Shown here: in pieces, positions 14,297 to 22,591 of the stretch
Numbering within the stretch: the stretch's first letter is position 1
Layout of the letters: each line of letters begins with the position of its first letter
Source: Bacillus sp. USDA818B3_A
GTDB taxonomy: Bacteria; Bacillota; Bacilli; Bacillales; Cytobacillaceae
Reading direction: 5' to 3'
Assembly (NCBI RefSeq): GCF_009928415.1
Contig: NZ_JAABNN010000004.1
Coordinates: forward strand, 257,742-321,741
DNA: 64,000 nt
Made by a program: the position numbers and the translations under genes
The notes under the pieces: model-generated
Database searches by the model: none
What the model saw: only the letters and a program-made list of their open reading frames with translations
What the model was told of the DNA's origin: nothing

Positions 14297-16807
14297 ATGG
14301 GGATTTTAAATAAAGTATTTGATTTGAACAAACGCGAGTTGAAGCGGTTAGATAAGCTCGCGGCTAAGATTGACGAGCTTGCTGCCGCAACCGAAAGATT
14401 ATCGGATGATCAGCTTCGTGAGAAAACAGAAGAATTTAAAGCGCGCTATCAAAAAGGCGAAACACTTGATGATTTGCTTGTAGAAGCATTCGCGGTTGTC
14501 CGTGAAGGAGCCCGCCGTGTGCTGGGATTATACCCGTACCACGTTCAATTAATGGGTGGTATTTCTCTTCATGAAGGAAATATTTCCGAGATGAAGACAG
14601 GGGAAGGTAAAACATTAACGGCAACCATGCCGGTTTACTTAAATGCTTTATCTGGTAAAGGGGTTCACGTTGTTACTGTCAACGAATACTTGGCCAGCCG
14701 TGACGCCACAGAAATGGGTCAGTTATATGAGTTTTTAGGACTGACTGTCGGCTTAAACCTGAACAGCATGGATAGTGATGAAAAGCAGGCTGCCTATGCT
14801 GCCGATATCACTTATGGAACAAACAACGAATTTGGTTTCGACTACCTTCGTGACAATATGGTCCTTTACAAGGAACAAAAGGTTCAGCGCCCGCTTTTCT
14901 ATGCGGTCATTGACGAGGTCGACTCGATCTTAATTGACGAAGCCCGTACACCATTAATCATTTCAGGTTCGGCACAAAAATCAACAGCCCTCTATATTCA
15001 AGCGAATGCGTTTGTAAGAATGCTGACCAAAGATGTGGATTACACCTATGATGAAAAAACAAAAGGAGTCATGCTGACTGAAGAAGGGATTGCCAAATCT
15101 GAAAAAGCGTTTGGTATCGAAAATCTCTTTGATATGGCACATGTGACCTTGAACCATCATATTAACCAAGCATTGAAAGCAAATGTCAGCATGCACCTTG
15201 ATGTCGACTATGTCGTTCAAGACGGCGAAATTGTCATTGTTGACCAGTTTACCGGCCGTTTGATGAAGGGGCGCCGCTACAGTGAAGGCTTGCACCAGGC
15301 GATTGAAGCGAAAGAAGGCCTAGAGGTGCAGAACGAAAGCATGACCATGGCTACGATTACCTTCCAGAACTACTTCCGTATGTATGAAAAATTAGCCGGT
15401 ATGACCGGTACAGCGAAGACGGAAGAAGAGGAATTCCGCAACATTTATAATATGAATGTTATTGTCATTCCAACGAACCGGCCGATTGCCCGTGACGACC
15501 GTGCGGATTTAATTTACTCATCTATGGACGGCAAATTCCGTGCCGTGGTGGAGGATATTGCCGATCGTCATCAAAAAGGACAACCCGTACTTGTTGGTAC
15601 AGTGGCAATTGAAACATCTGAATTGATTTCAAATTATTTATCGAAAAAACGCATTCCACATAATGTCTTAAATGCGAAAAATCATGAACGGGAAGCAGAA
15701 ATCATTGCTCAAGCAGGCCACAAGGGCTCAGTAACGATCGCAACCAACATGGCCGGCCGTGGTACGGATATTAAGCTTGGTGAAGGTGTCATTGACCTAG
15801 GCGGACTTGCAGTTATTGGTACAGAGCGCCATGAGAGCCGCCGGATCGATAATCAGCTTCGCGGACGTTCTGGGCGTCAAGGGGACCCTGGTGTGACTCA
15901 GTTCTACTTATCGATGGAAGACGAATTGATGCGCCGCTTTGGTTCTGACAATATGAAAGCGATGATGCAAAGACTAGGGATGGACGATACCCAGCCAATT
16001 CAGAGTAAGATGGTCTCCCGCGCTGTTGAATCCGCGCAAAAACGAGTGGAGGGTAATAACTTCGATGCCCGTAAACAGCTCTTGCAGTATGATGATGTTC
16101 TTCGTCAACAGCGTGAAATCATCTACTCTCAGCGTGATGAAGTATTGGAATCTGAAAATCTGCGTGACATCGTTCAGAAAATGATCCTTAACTCAATTGA
16201 ACGGAATGTAGATGTCCACGCCCCTCGCCATGAGGATGAGGAAGACTGGGATCTCCAAGCAATTGTGGACCATGTTCATGCCAACCTTCTTCATGAGGGC
16301 GATATTACCGTTGAGGACTTAAAAGGCAAAGAGCCGGATGAGATGGTCGAAGAGATTTTTGCAAAAGTTAAAGAGCGCTACGAAGAAAAAGAACAGATTC
16401 TCTTCCCTGAACAAATGCGTGAATTTGAGAAGGTCGTCACACTCCGGGCGGTTGACTCTAAGTGGACGGACCATATCGATGCGATGGATCAGCTTCGACA
16501 AGGAATCCATTTACGTGCTTATGGACAAATCGATCCGCTTCGTGAATACCAGCATGAAGGGTTCGCAATGTTTGAAGCGATGATTCAATCGATTGAAGAT
16601 GAGACGGCAATGTACATCATGAAGGCGGAGATTCGCAATAACCTTGAGCGCCAAGAGGTAGCAAAAGGCCAAGCCGTGAATCCTAAGGAAGACGGCGAAC
16701 CTGTGAAGCAGAAGCCAAAGGTAAAACAGATTGATGTTGGCCGAAACGATCCATGTATTTGCGGAAGCGGTAAGAAGTATAAGAACTGCTGCGGAGCGGG
16801 GAAATAA
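14297..16807 (+). CDS. secA: Preprotein translocase ATPase SecA
   Basis: 836 residues, full length (B. subtilis SecA is about 841). It drives unfolded preproteins through SecYEG with ATP. Visible motifs are Walker A ([11 protein letters not shown], about 97-107), the [19 protein letters not shown] block, the [12 protein letters not shown] and [13 protein letters not shown] motifs of the second helicase domain, the helical scaffold around [13 protein letters not shown], and a C-terminal SEC-C zinc motif ([16 protein letters not shown]). AAAGGAG lies 12 nt before the ATG, slightly far. The orientation is odd: it is divergent from the cytochrome operon and opposite to hpf and prfB, which are normally co-oriented with it. 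Confidence 0.97.
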   Translation: MGILNKVFDLNKRELKRLDKLAAKIDELAAATERLSDDQLREKTEEFKARYQKGETLDDLLVEAFAVVREGARRVLGLYPYHVQLMGGISLHEGNISEMKTGEGKTLTATMPVYLNALSGKGVHVVTVNEYLASRDATEMGQLYEFLGLTVGLNLNSMDSDEKQAAYAADITYGTNNEFGFDYLRDNMVLYKEQKVQRPLFYAVIDEVDSILIDEARTPLIISGSAQKSTALYIQANAFVRMLTKDVDYTYDEKTKGVMLTEEGIAKSEKAFGIENLFDMAHVTLNHHINQALKANVSMHLDVDYVVQDGEIVIVDQFTGRLMKGRRYSEGLHQAIEAKEGLEVQNESMTMATITFQNYFRMYEKLAGMTGTAKTEEEEFRNIYNMNVIVIPTNRPIARDDRADLIYSSMDGKFRAVVEDIADRHQKGQPVLVGTVAIETSELISNYLSKKRIPHNVLNAKNHEREAEIIAQAGHKGSVTIATNMAGRGTDIKLGEGVIDLGGLAVIGTERHESRRIDNQLRGRSGRQGDPGVTQFYLSMEDELMRRFGSDNMKAMMQRLGMDDTQPIQSKMVSRAVESAQKRVEGNNFDARKQLLQYDDVLRQQREIIYSQRDEVLESENLRDIVQKMILNSIERNVDVHAPRHEDEEDWDLQAIVDHVHANLLHEGDITVEDLKGKEPDEMVEEIFAKVKERYEEKEQILFPEQMREFEKVVTLRAVDSKWTDHIDAMDQLRQGIHLRAYGQIDPLREYQHEGFAMFEAMIQSIEDETAMYIMKAEIRNNLERQEVAKGQAVNPKEDGEPVKQKPKVKQIDVGRNDPCICGSGKKYKNCCGAGK

Positions 16808-16823
16808 ACAAATCTATTAAAGT

Positions 16824-16852
16824 AAAGGTCAGCAGAAATAATGCTGACCTTT
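16824..16852 (+). terminator. Terminator after secA
   Basis: An 11-bp stem (16824-16834 with 16842-16852), a 7-nt loop and a T run. prfB does not follow, so secA is monocistronic here. Confidence 0.9.
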
Positions 16853-16869
16853 TTATCTATTTAAGAATG

Positions 16870-16957
16870 TTATCCACATAGTAACAAAAATGCTGTGTTT
16901 AATGTGTATAAGATTCTGAATTTTGTGGGTAACTGCAAAGAAAAAGAGTTATCCACA
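16870..16957. promoter_or_regulatory. Cluster of DnaA boxes
   Basis: Two perfect TTATCCACA boxes (16870-16878, 16949-16957) and two one-mismatch boxes in the opposite orientation (TGTGTATAA at 16903-16911, TGTGGGTAA at 16924-16932), all within 88 bp between secA and the DUF1028 gene. The last box is also part of a terminator stem. Such clusters can titrate DnaA or let it regulate nearby genes. Confidence 0.6.
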
Positions 16958-16974
16958 TGGGGATAACTCTTTTT
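16941..16974 (-). terminator. Terminator after the DUF1028 gene
   Basis: A 14-bp stem (16941-16954 with 16961-16974) and a 6-nt loop, A-rich and T-rich on the two sides. It starts at the stop codon and contains a DnaA box. Confidence 0.85.
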
Positions 16975-17816
16975 CAGCTATTTTTCATATACTCCAATAT
17001 CTCTGAATCGATCATCCCTGCAGGCTGTTCTCTCATTTCAAAGTTTTCGGTATGAATAAAATTAGTTAAGGCGCGAAATACGTCCTCTTCCGTAAAAGCA
17101 TGACCTTTTAGATAACCCCATTTTCCCAGCTGCTCCACTAAATCTGCTTTTACTTTACCTTCAATCGGAACAATCTTGTCCGGGTTAGAAGGCGAAAAAT
17201 ATAACTGCTGCAGCTCAAAAATTCGAATCAGCTCTTTAATGGGAGCGGGATGGTCGTCGACGCGGAGATCAATATAGCGATCATTAAACCCTCCGTAGCC
17301 GCCAGCTTCCTTCACCACATAAAGGGCCGCTGACTGCTGGCCTCTGCTATCGCCGCCTGCAGCTTGTCCGGCATCCAATGCTGCCAGGAGTTTTTTGGCA
17401 AGCGTTCCTTCCGTCTTTTCAAACACTCGTGCCATTGCTTCCACAGTTTTTTCATCCACTAAAATATTACCTTGTGCCGCAAAATGAGTCCCGGTTATCC
17501 CGCCTGCCCAATCATAGCATTCCTTGCCTGTGAACGTAGCTGCATTCCCAGCCGCATCAATCAAGCCGAACTGACGCATCTCACGCTCAGGATCATCTGC
17601 AATTAATAACTCAACTACCTCCATTGCGGTTTTACCCTGTGCCATTAATTCAAGCGCTTTGGGACCATAAGAAGTATTGGCATACGACTGGGTGGCCACT
17701 GCACCTGCTCCGGCTTTTGCCCATGGAACAACCGCGCCTACTCCTAAAAACTTGGATTGGACAGCAATGCCCCATTCTTTCTCAATGGGATCGTAGCCGA
17801 CGATAGAAAATGTCAT
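16974..17816 (-). CDS. DUF1028 protein (predicted Ntn-hydrolase fold) with putative peptidoglycan-binding C-terminus
   Basis: 280 residues. The start MTFSIVGYDPIEKEWGIAVQSKFLGVG and the central GGDSRGQQSAAL are characteristic of DUF1028, an uncharacterised family with an N-terminal-nucleophile hydrolase-like fold. Residues from about 210 on (DLVEQLGKWGYLKG...FTEEDVFRALTNFIHTENFE) fit the small helical domain annotated as a peptidoglycan-binding-like module. No signal peptide is visible, so it is probably cytosolic. GGAGG precedes the ATG. In B. subtilis this gene does not sit between hpf and secA, so it belongs to the rearranged part of the locus. The substrate is unknown. Confidence 0.82.
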   Translation of the reverse strand: MTFSIVGYDPIEKEWGIAVQSKFLGVGAVVPWAKAGAGAVATQSYANTSYGPKALELMAQGKTAMEVVELLIADDPEREMRQFGLIDAAGNAATFTGKECYDWAGGITGTHFAAQGNILVDEKTVEAMARVFEKTEGTLAKKLLAALDAGQAAGGDSRGQQSAALYVVKEAGGYGGFNDRYIDLRVDDHPAPIKELIRIFELQQLYFSPSNPDKIVPIEGKVKADLVEQLGKWGYLKGHAFTEEDVFRALTNFIHTENFEMREQPAGMIDSEILEYMKNS

Positions 17817-17896
17817 GACGTAGCCTCCACTATTTTTACGTTAATTATATAAGAAAAACAGTCTTTAGCAAATCGAAAAAGTTATATTCACCAAAA

Positions 17897-17922
17897 AACG
17901 CTGCTCCATAAGGAACAGCGTT
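17897..17922 (-). terminator. Terminator after hpf
   Basis: Stem 17897-17907 with 17912-17922 (one mismatch) and a 4-nt loop, followed by a T run on the minus strand. Confidence 0.85.
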
Positions 17923-17933
17923 AGTCATTCATA

Positions 17934-18482
17934 TTAATGAGCTTCAATCAAGCCATAACGGCCATCTTTCCGCTTATATACAACATTGGTACGGTTAGTA
18001 TCAGAATTTGTGAAAACATAGAAGCTGTGGCCAAGCATGTTCATTTGCAGGATTGCTTCCTCACTGTCCATAGGTTTCAAATCAAAACGCTTGGTCCGGA
18101 CTAATTCAAGATCTTCATCTTCATAATCGTGAACATCAGGGCTTTCAGGTGCTGCAAAAGTGAAAGAAGGTTCCCCTTTTTCACGGAATTTACGGTTCAC
18201 CTTTGTTTTATGCTTACGGATTTGACGCTCAAGTTTGTCAGTGATTAAATCAATTGCTGCATACATATCAACATTTGTTTCTTCTGCACGTAAGACTAAT
18301 TGTGGCAGCGGGATAGTTACTTCTACTTTAGATGATTTATCTTGATTGAATTTAAGATTCACGTGTACTGTTGCATCTGGTGCCTCAGTAAAATAGCGCT
18401 CTAATTTAGTAATTTTCTTCTCAACATACTCTCTAATTGCTGGAGTAACCTCAATGTTTTCGCCACGTACGTTATACTTCAT
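17934..18482 (-). CDS. hpf: Long-form ribosome hibernation promoting factor
   Basis: 182 residues. The N-terminal ribosome-binding domain (about 1-100) has the family start MKYNVRGENIEVTPAIREYVEKK and a basic stretch RQIRKHKTKVNRKFR. The C-terminal dimerisation domain (about 125-182, KRFDLKPMDSEEAILQMNMLGHSFYVF) marks the long form that pairs 70S ribosomes into inactive 100S dimers in stationary phase and stress. The B. subtilis orthologue (yvyD) is controlled by sigma-B and sigma-H, and both kinds of promoter can be read upstream. It is usually followed by secA on the same strand; here a DUF1028 gene and an inverted secA follow. Confidence 0.95.
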   Translation of the reverse strand: MKYNVRGENIEVTPAIREYVEKKITKLERYFTEAPDATVHVNLKFNQDKSSKVEVTIPLPQLVLRAEETNVDMYAAIDLITDKLERQIRKHKTKVNRKFREKGEPSFTFAAPESPDVHDYEDEDLELVRTKRFDLKPMDSEEAILQMNMLGHSFYVFTNSDTNRTNVVYKRKDGRYGLIEAH

Positions 18483-18518
18483 GTGGACTCCTCCTTTTGA
18501 TGGGGCTATGTATTAACA

Positions 18519-18552
18519 ATTCTATTTTACCCTGTTAGATTCCTGCTAAATC
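18519..18552 (-). promoter_or_regulatory. Overlapping sigma-H and sigma-B promoter for hpf
   Basis: On the minus strand, GCAGGAATC (18546-18538), a 12-nt spacer and ATAGAAT (18525-18519) fit the sigma-H pattern RnAGGAWWW-N11/12-RnnGAAT. Overlapping it, GATTTA (18552-18547), 14 nt and GGGTAA (18532-18527) resemble sigma-B GTTTAA/GGGTAT. Confidence 0.6.
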
Positions 18553-18620
18553 ACGACAGAAATTTTGTCGAATTATTGACAAAAACAACAAGAAAATAGT
18601 AACAAAGGTAGATACAATTA

Positions 18621-18654
18621 TTGACATGACATTATTCATTTATCTAAAATGAAT
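18621..18654 (+). promoter_or_regulatory. Promoter with overlapping palindrome before the CotF-like gene
   Basis: TTGACA (18621-18626), 18 nt and TAAAAT (18645-18650). A palindrome, ATTCATTT-5 nt-AAATGAAT (18634-18654), covers the -10 and could be an operator for an unknown repressor. Confidence 0.5.
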
Positions 18655-18756
18655 GGTTATTCATATATTTATTGTATTATTTTGGAGGACAATTTGCCAC
18701 TAAAATACCCTGGGAATAGGTTACAGTGATGTGAACACGAATGGAGGATGCAAAAC

Positions 18757-19254
18757 ATGGAACAGGAAAATAGAAAAGCCCTTGCCTGGCATGAAACCTT
18801 GGAATTACATGAGTTAGTGGCATTCCAGTCGGTTGGATTAATGAAACTTAAAATGTCCATTAAAATGGTTAACGACCCTGAGCTAAAAGAATTATACAGA
18901 ATGTGTATTCAAGACCTTGAAAAAAATCTAAAAGAGTTGCTGAAGTATTATCCTTCTGCTCCAGTCGATCAAACTCGTGAAGAGGAAGAGATCCGCGAAG
19001 ATATCGGCTTTTTTGCTGCAGACCTGTTAGCCTTATCAAAAACAATGGTACGTAATCTGGCAATCGCCATTACCGAAACAGCTACCCCAGCTTTACGCAA
19101 AACATTCACCAACCAGCTGATGGGCGCCATTCAAGGGCATGAAAGAGTCTTTAGCTATATGCACAAGCATGGATACTATCCAGCCTACGATTTAGCTCTT
19201 TTACTCGGACATGATATTGAAAATGCACAAAAAGCACTAAAAATGAGATTCTAA
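18757..19254 (+). CDS. CotF-like spore coat family protein (ferritin-like helices)
   Basis: 165 residues, all alpha-helical by pattern. It begins HETLELHELVAFQSVGLMKLKMSI and contains LEKNLKELLKYYPSAP, wording typical of the small CotF-type spore coat proteins with a ferritin-like helical bundle. The C-terminal helix (HERVFSYMHKHGYYPAYDL) is typical of the group. The ATG at 18757 has GGAGG nine bases upstream; the ATG at 18748 touches the GGAGG and is unlikely. A spore coat or mother-cell role is inferred from family alone, and the visible promoter looks vegetative rather than sigma-E/K. It lies where B. subtilis carries flagellar genes. Confidence 0.65.
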   Translation: MEQENRKALAWHETLELHELVAFQSVGLMKLKMSIKMVNDPELKELYRMCIQDLEKNLKELLKYYPSAPVDQTREEEEIREDIGFFAADLLALSKTMVRNLAIAITETATPALRKTFTNQLMGAIQGHERVFSYMHKHGYYPAYDLALLLGHDIENAQKALKMRF

Positions 19255-19273
19255 TGCGGAGGCGGGGAGGCAG

Positions 19274-19990
19274 CTACCTAGAGATCGTAAAAGACTGGAT
19301 GCTCTCGGCCCCCGCCTCTTTTAACAGTTTGGCTCCATGTCTCAGTGTGGAGCCGGTTGTATAGATGTCATCGATTAATAAGATCTTTTTGCCTTCGATC
19401 TCAGCATCAGGATTGATTTTGAAAACTTGCGGAATATGGATCCGCTCTGCTCTTGATTTTTTGGACTGTTTTTCGGAATGGATGCGCGTGAGGATTCCAG
19501 CTGGAGTCAATCCGGCAAATGTTAGAACCGCTGCTGCCTGATTAAATCCGCGCTCATACAGCCGTTCATCGCTTAGAGGAATCGGAACAAGCAGGTCGGG
19601 AACAATTCGGGAGATTTCTTTTTTAAAATGTTCAGCAAATATCTTTGCCAATACATAATCGCCGCGAAATTTGTATGTGGCGATCAGTTCTTTTAAAAAA
19701 TCATTGTAGACATAAAGAGAGTGGTTTTTTTCAAGGAACCCCTGCCATTCAAGGTTCTCCTCCCAGCGAGTACAATCATGGCATAGATCGCCATCACGGA
19801 AGGATTCTGGTAAATCGTGAAACGGCCGGGCACAGATCCGGCAGGTTTCCCCTTCAATTTTTTCAAGCTTCCCTTCGCAAGCTGGGCACAGGAGCGGTTC
19901 TTTTTCTTTTGAAAATAGCGCCACCCAGCCAATGACTGGCACGATGGTGGTATGGCAATAGAGACAGCGGTCCTCTTGAAATATACTCAT
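19274..19990 (-). CDS. comFC: Competence protein ComFC (phosphoribosyltransferase-like)
   Basis: 238 residues. An N-terminal double zinc-ribbon-like part has paired cysteines (CLYCHTT; CPACEGKLEKIEGETCRICARPF; CHDCTRW). A type I PRTase fold follows, with the PRPP-binding loop KILLIDDIYTTGSTLRHG at about residues 203-220. ComFC is needed for uptake of single-stranded DNA and works with the helicase ComFA. Its start overlaps the end of comFA by 4 bases (ATGA), so the two are translationally coupled. ComFB, present between them in B. subtilis, is absent. Confidence 0.93.
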   Translation of the reverse strand: MSIFQEDRCLYCHTTIVPVIGWVALFSKEKEPLLCPACEGKLEKIEGETCRICARPFHDLPESFRDGDLCHDCTRWEENLEWQGFLEKNHSLYVYNDFLKELIATYKFRGDYVLAKIFAEHFKKEISRIVPDLLVPIPLSDERLYERGFNQAAAVLTFAGLTPAGILTRIHSEKQSKKSRAERIHIPQVFKINPDAEIEGKKILLIDDIYTTGSTLRHGAKLLKEAGAESIQSFTISR

Positions 19991-21492
19991 TTTGCTTCCC
20001 CCTGCGCATCAAGTAAGCCTTTTTTAAATCCTTCTCGATTCATAGTAATAATTTGTTTTTTCGCCTTTAGCATTTCTTCGGTTTTTCCGTAATGGAAAAA
20101 GGACACGACACCCTTTGGGTGATCCTTGCTCCGCCCTGCCCTGCCGGCTATTTGAACGAGAGCACTTTCGGTAAAAATAGAGTCCTCGGCACCCACTACT
20201 GCCACATCGATATTCGGAAAAGTAACGCCTCGTTCAAGGATGGTGGTAGTGAGCAGCATGGGAATATCCTTGTTGCGCATTTTTTGAACCTTGTTTTTTC
20301 GGTCAGGATCTTCGGCGTGGACCGCCTCAATTGCCGGATGCAGCTGACGCAGGATTTTCAGGGCTTTTTCCATTAGTGGAATATGTGAAAAAAAGACTAA
20401 CGTCTGCTTGCCTGATTGAATTCGTTTTTTAATCCAATGAATGATATTTGGGGGCAGTTTTCCCTTTTGAAGCTGTTTTTGCCAGTTGCCGCACCATACA
20501 AATTCCGGGACGGGCAGCGGTTTGCGATGGAAACGGGCCGGAATGGTGGTATAAGCCCTTTTGCCAGTTAGGCATTCTCGCTGCCATTTAGTATTGGGTG
20601 TTGCCGTGAGATAGATCATTGCCGATTCTGGTTTGCGCGCATGAATGGCCGCATGCTGGAGTGATTCCTCTGCTGTATACGGAAAGGCGTCGACTTCATC
20701 TAAAATGACCGCATCGAATGCATGATAAAACCGGAGGAGTTGATGGGTTGTGGCGATGGTTAATGGTGCATATAGATGACGGTCTTCACTTCCTCCGTAA
20801 AGGGATGCGATGGGAATTTCAGGAAAGGCTGCTTTTAATCTCGGGGTCAGTTCTAGGACGACATCTGTTCTTGGGGTGCTTATGCATATTCTTTTGTCTG
20901 CGGCGAGGGCGGACGCAATTCCAGCAAATAGTACCTCCGTTTTACCTGCGCCGCATACAGCCCATACCAGGTGCTCTTGATTTTGACGGATGGCCTCGAC
21001 GACCTGGACAGATGCTGTTTTTTGTCCTCCAGAAAGGGAGCCTTGCCATGCCATGATTTGATCAGGGAGTTGGATTACCGGGGGCGGGCCATTCCAGCCA
21101 ATGAGCGGGGTGCATTCGCTGATTCTTCCCATCATGAGGCATTTGCGGCAGTATAGACAATTTTCTTTACATCGGGCGCATGGAAAGGTGGCAAACCACT
21201 GGGGGTCCTTGTTTCCGCACCGGGCGCAGATGGGTTGTTTACCGTTTTTGTTGATTCCTTTTCGGTAGGTAACATATCCATTTTGGTAATGTTCTTGAAT
21301 TTCAGTCAGTTCGAATGGTAGGTCATCTAAAAGAAGCTGTTTGCCGGTTAGAAAGTGCTGCAAATCCTTGTTGTAGGCGTATAATGGATTGGGCTCAGGC
21401 TGTGGGATGGTTGGGAGGTTTGAGATTGGAAAGGAATGATCGTTTGTTGACATGCTTGGGATGATTAGCTGGTCTTTTAAGATAAATCGCAA
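19987..21492 (-). CDS. comFA: Competence helicase ComFA
   Basis: 501 residues of superfamily 2 DEAD-box-like ATPase, which helps pull transforming DNA into the cell. A four-cysteine zinc finger region (CARCGNKD...CARCKENCLYCRKC, about residues 83-115) precedes Walker A (AVCGAGKTEVL, about 179-189). Walker B reads ILDEVDAFPY, motif III YLTATPN, and motif VI QIAGRAGRS. The start is a TTG at 21492 with AAAGGGTGA just upstream; the first ATG (21453) has no ribosome-binding site. Zinc, Walker A and Walker B residues are all present, so it should be functional. It lies 6 nt after a NERD-domain gene. Confidence 0.93.
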   Translation of the reverse strand: MRFILKDQLIIPSMSTNDHSFPISNLPTIPQPEPNPLYAYNKDLQHFLTGKQLLLDDLPFELTEIQEHYQNGYVTYRKGINKNGKQPICARCGNKDPQWFATFPCARCKENCLYCRKCLMMGRISECTPLIGWNGPPPVIQLPDQIMAWQGSLSGGQKTASVQVVEAIRQNQEHLVWAVCGAGKTEVLFAGIASALAADKRICISTPRTDVVLELTPRLKAAFPEIPIASLYGGSEDRHLYAPLTIATTHQLLRFYHAFDAVILDEVDAFPYTAEESLQHAAIHARKPESAMIYLTATPNTKWQRECLTGKRAYTTIPARFHRKPLPVPEFVWCGNWQKQLQKGKLPPNIIHWIKKRIQSGKQTLVFFSHIPLMEKALKILRQLHPAIEAVHAEDPDRKNKVQKMRNKDIPMLLTTTILERGVTFPNIDVAVVGAEDSIFTESALVQIAGRAGRSKDHPKGVVSFFHYGKTEEMLKAKKQIITMNREGFKKGLLDAQGEAK

Positions 21493-21498
21493 ATGTGG

Positions 21499-22506
21499 TC
21501 ACCCTTTTAGTTTTTTTTCTATTAAAATATAACTTTTGTTATCAGGCCATTGATGATAGACCCTTTTCTTGGTATGTCCTGATGTTGGCAGGTCAAGGGC
21601 TATGAGCTTTTTTTGTGTGATGTTTGCTGAAGGAAGATGGAGGATTTTCTGACATTCTCGATTAGTGATGGTAGGTTTAACTAGGAGAAAATGGTCATTA
21701 ATCGTTTCTATATGCCCATCTCTCGACTTCGAGCCGCATTTGATGCATATCCATTTGCCTTTTTGATATTCCATGGGGATGTGTTTACAACTAGAGCACT
21801 GAACCCCTTGGATAGGCTCTGTTTCTGTTAGTTCGTATTCTTTTAGAATATCTATTTGTTTAGGCGTGTGTTTACTTAAGAGAAAATTGGCTATTTCAAT
21901 CATTTCTGGCGTTTGTATTTTTACTTGTTTGTAGCGATTTTCGCTGTTCTCAATTTTATTAAATAGGTCCCTGCCTTTACAGATCCTTGTTAGGTCCGTA
22001 CCTGTACCGCTGGTTTTTAAGATGGTCCGGTTCGAGCTTTTAAAAAAAATAAGGTAATCGATGGGGAGCAAATGGAGGTTATGCAGGATGAGCCATCTTC
22101 CTAGAAGGGATTGCAGTCGGCGGCATTGGATGCGCGGGTCTTCGAAGGATTCTTCTGTTCCATCTGGATTGGTTCGGATGAGTTGGTTGAAGATATTGTC
22201 AAAGTATAATGTTCCGATGATGTTTTTTGCTTCGATGATTTGGATATAAGTTTGTGTGAGTATTAGGGTGTCGATTTGAAAATGGATGCCGTGGAGTTGC
22301 AGCTGGAGGTCGTGGAGGATGTAGTATTTTTCTGATGGCAGTTCTTTTAGATAGTTGGCTAGTGCGGCTTCTCCCCAATAGCCTGCCCATCTTCTGGCGA
22401 GTTCTTTTTCGATTACGGGGTATTTGGGATGATTTGGTTTGAGGTATTTTTTTAGGATTTCGGTCAAGATGAGTCTTCTAGGGAGGGTTAGTTCTTTGAT
22501 CACCAC
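21499..22506 (-). CDS. NERD-domain protein (predicted nuclease-related)
   Basis: 335 residues. The NERD domain covers about 35-150 (GEAALANYLKEL...HFQIDTLILTQTYIQIIEAKN), with the D...E-x-K pattern of restriction-endonuclease-like folds. A zinc ribbon, CSSCKHIPM...CIKCGSKS, lies near residues 235-260. The start is GTG 22506 behind GGAGTGAT. It ends 6 nt before comFA and probably shares its transcript, so a link to DNA uptake or processing is conceivable; it is not part of the B. subtilis comF operon. DNA substrate and activity are inferred only. Confidence 0.8.
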   Translation of the reverse strand: MVIKELTLPRRLILTEILKKYLKPNHPKYPVIEKELARRWAGYWGEAALANYLKELPSEKYYILHDLQLQLHGIHFQIDTLILTQTYIQIIEAKNIIGTLYFDNIFNQLIRTNPDGTEESFEDPRIQCRRLQSLLGRWLILHNLHLLPIDYLIFFKSSNRTILKTSGTGTDLTRICKGRDLFNKIENSENRYKQVKIQTPEMIEIANFLLSKHTPKQIDILKEYELTETEPIQGVQCSSCKHIPMEYQKGKWICIKCGSKSRDGHIETINDHFLLVKPTITNRECQKILHLPSANITQKKLIALDLPTSGHTKKRVYHQWPDNKSYILIEKKLKG

Positions 22507-22591
22507 GATAGATCACTCCTTTTTTCTTTATAATTCTACAAAAAAGGAAAGATTCCTACAGGATTTTTAATTTTTTTAATGGTGGCGTTTT

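Noticed and set aside
19258..19318. Long stem between GAGGCGGGG and CCCCGCCTC around the comFC 3' end
   Set aside because: The loop would be about 40 nt and the second arm lies in coding sequence, so it is not called as a terminator.
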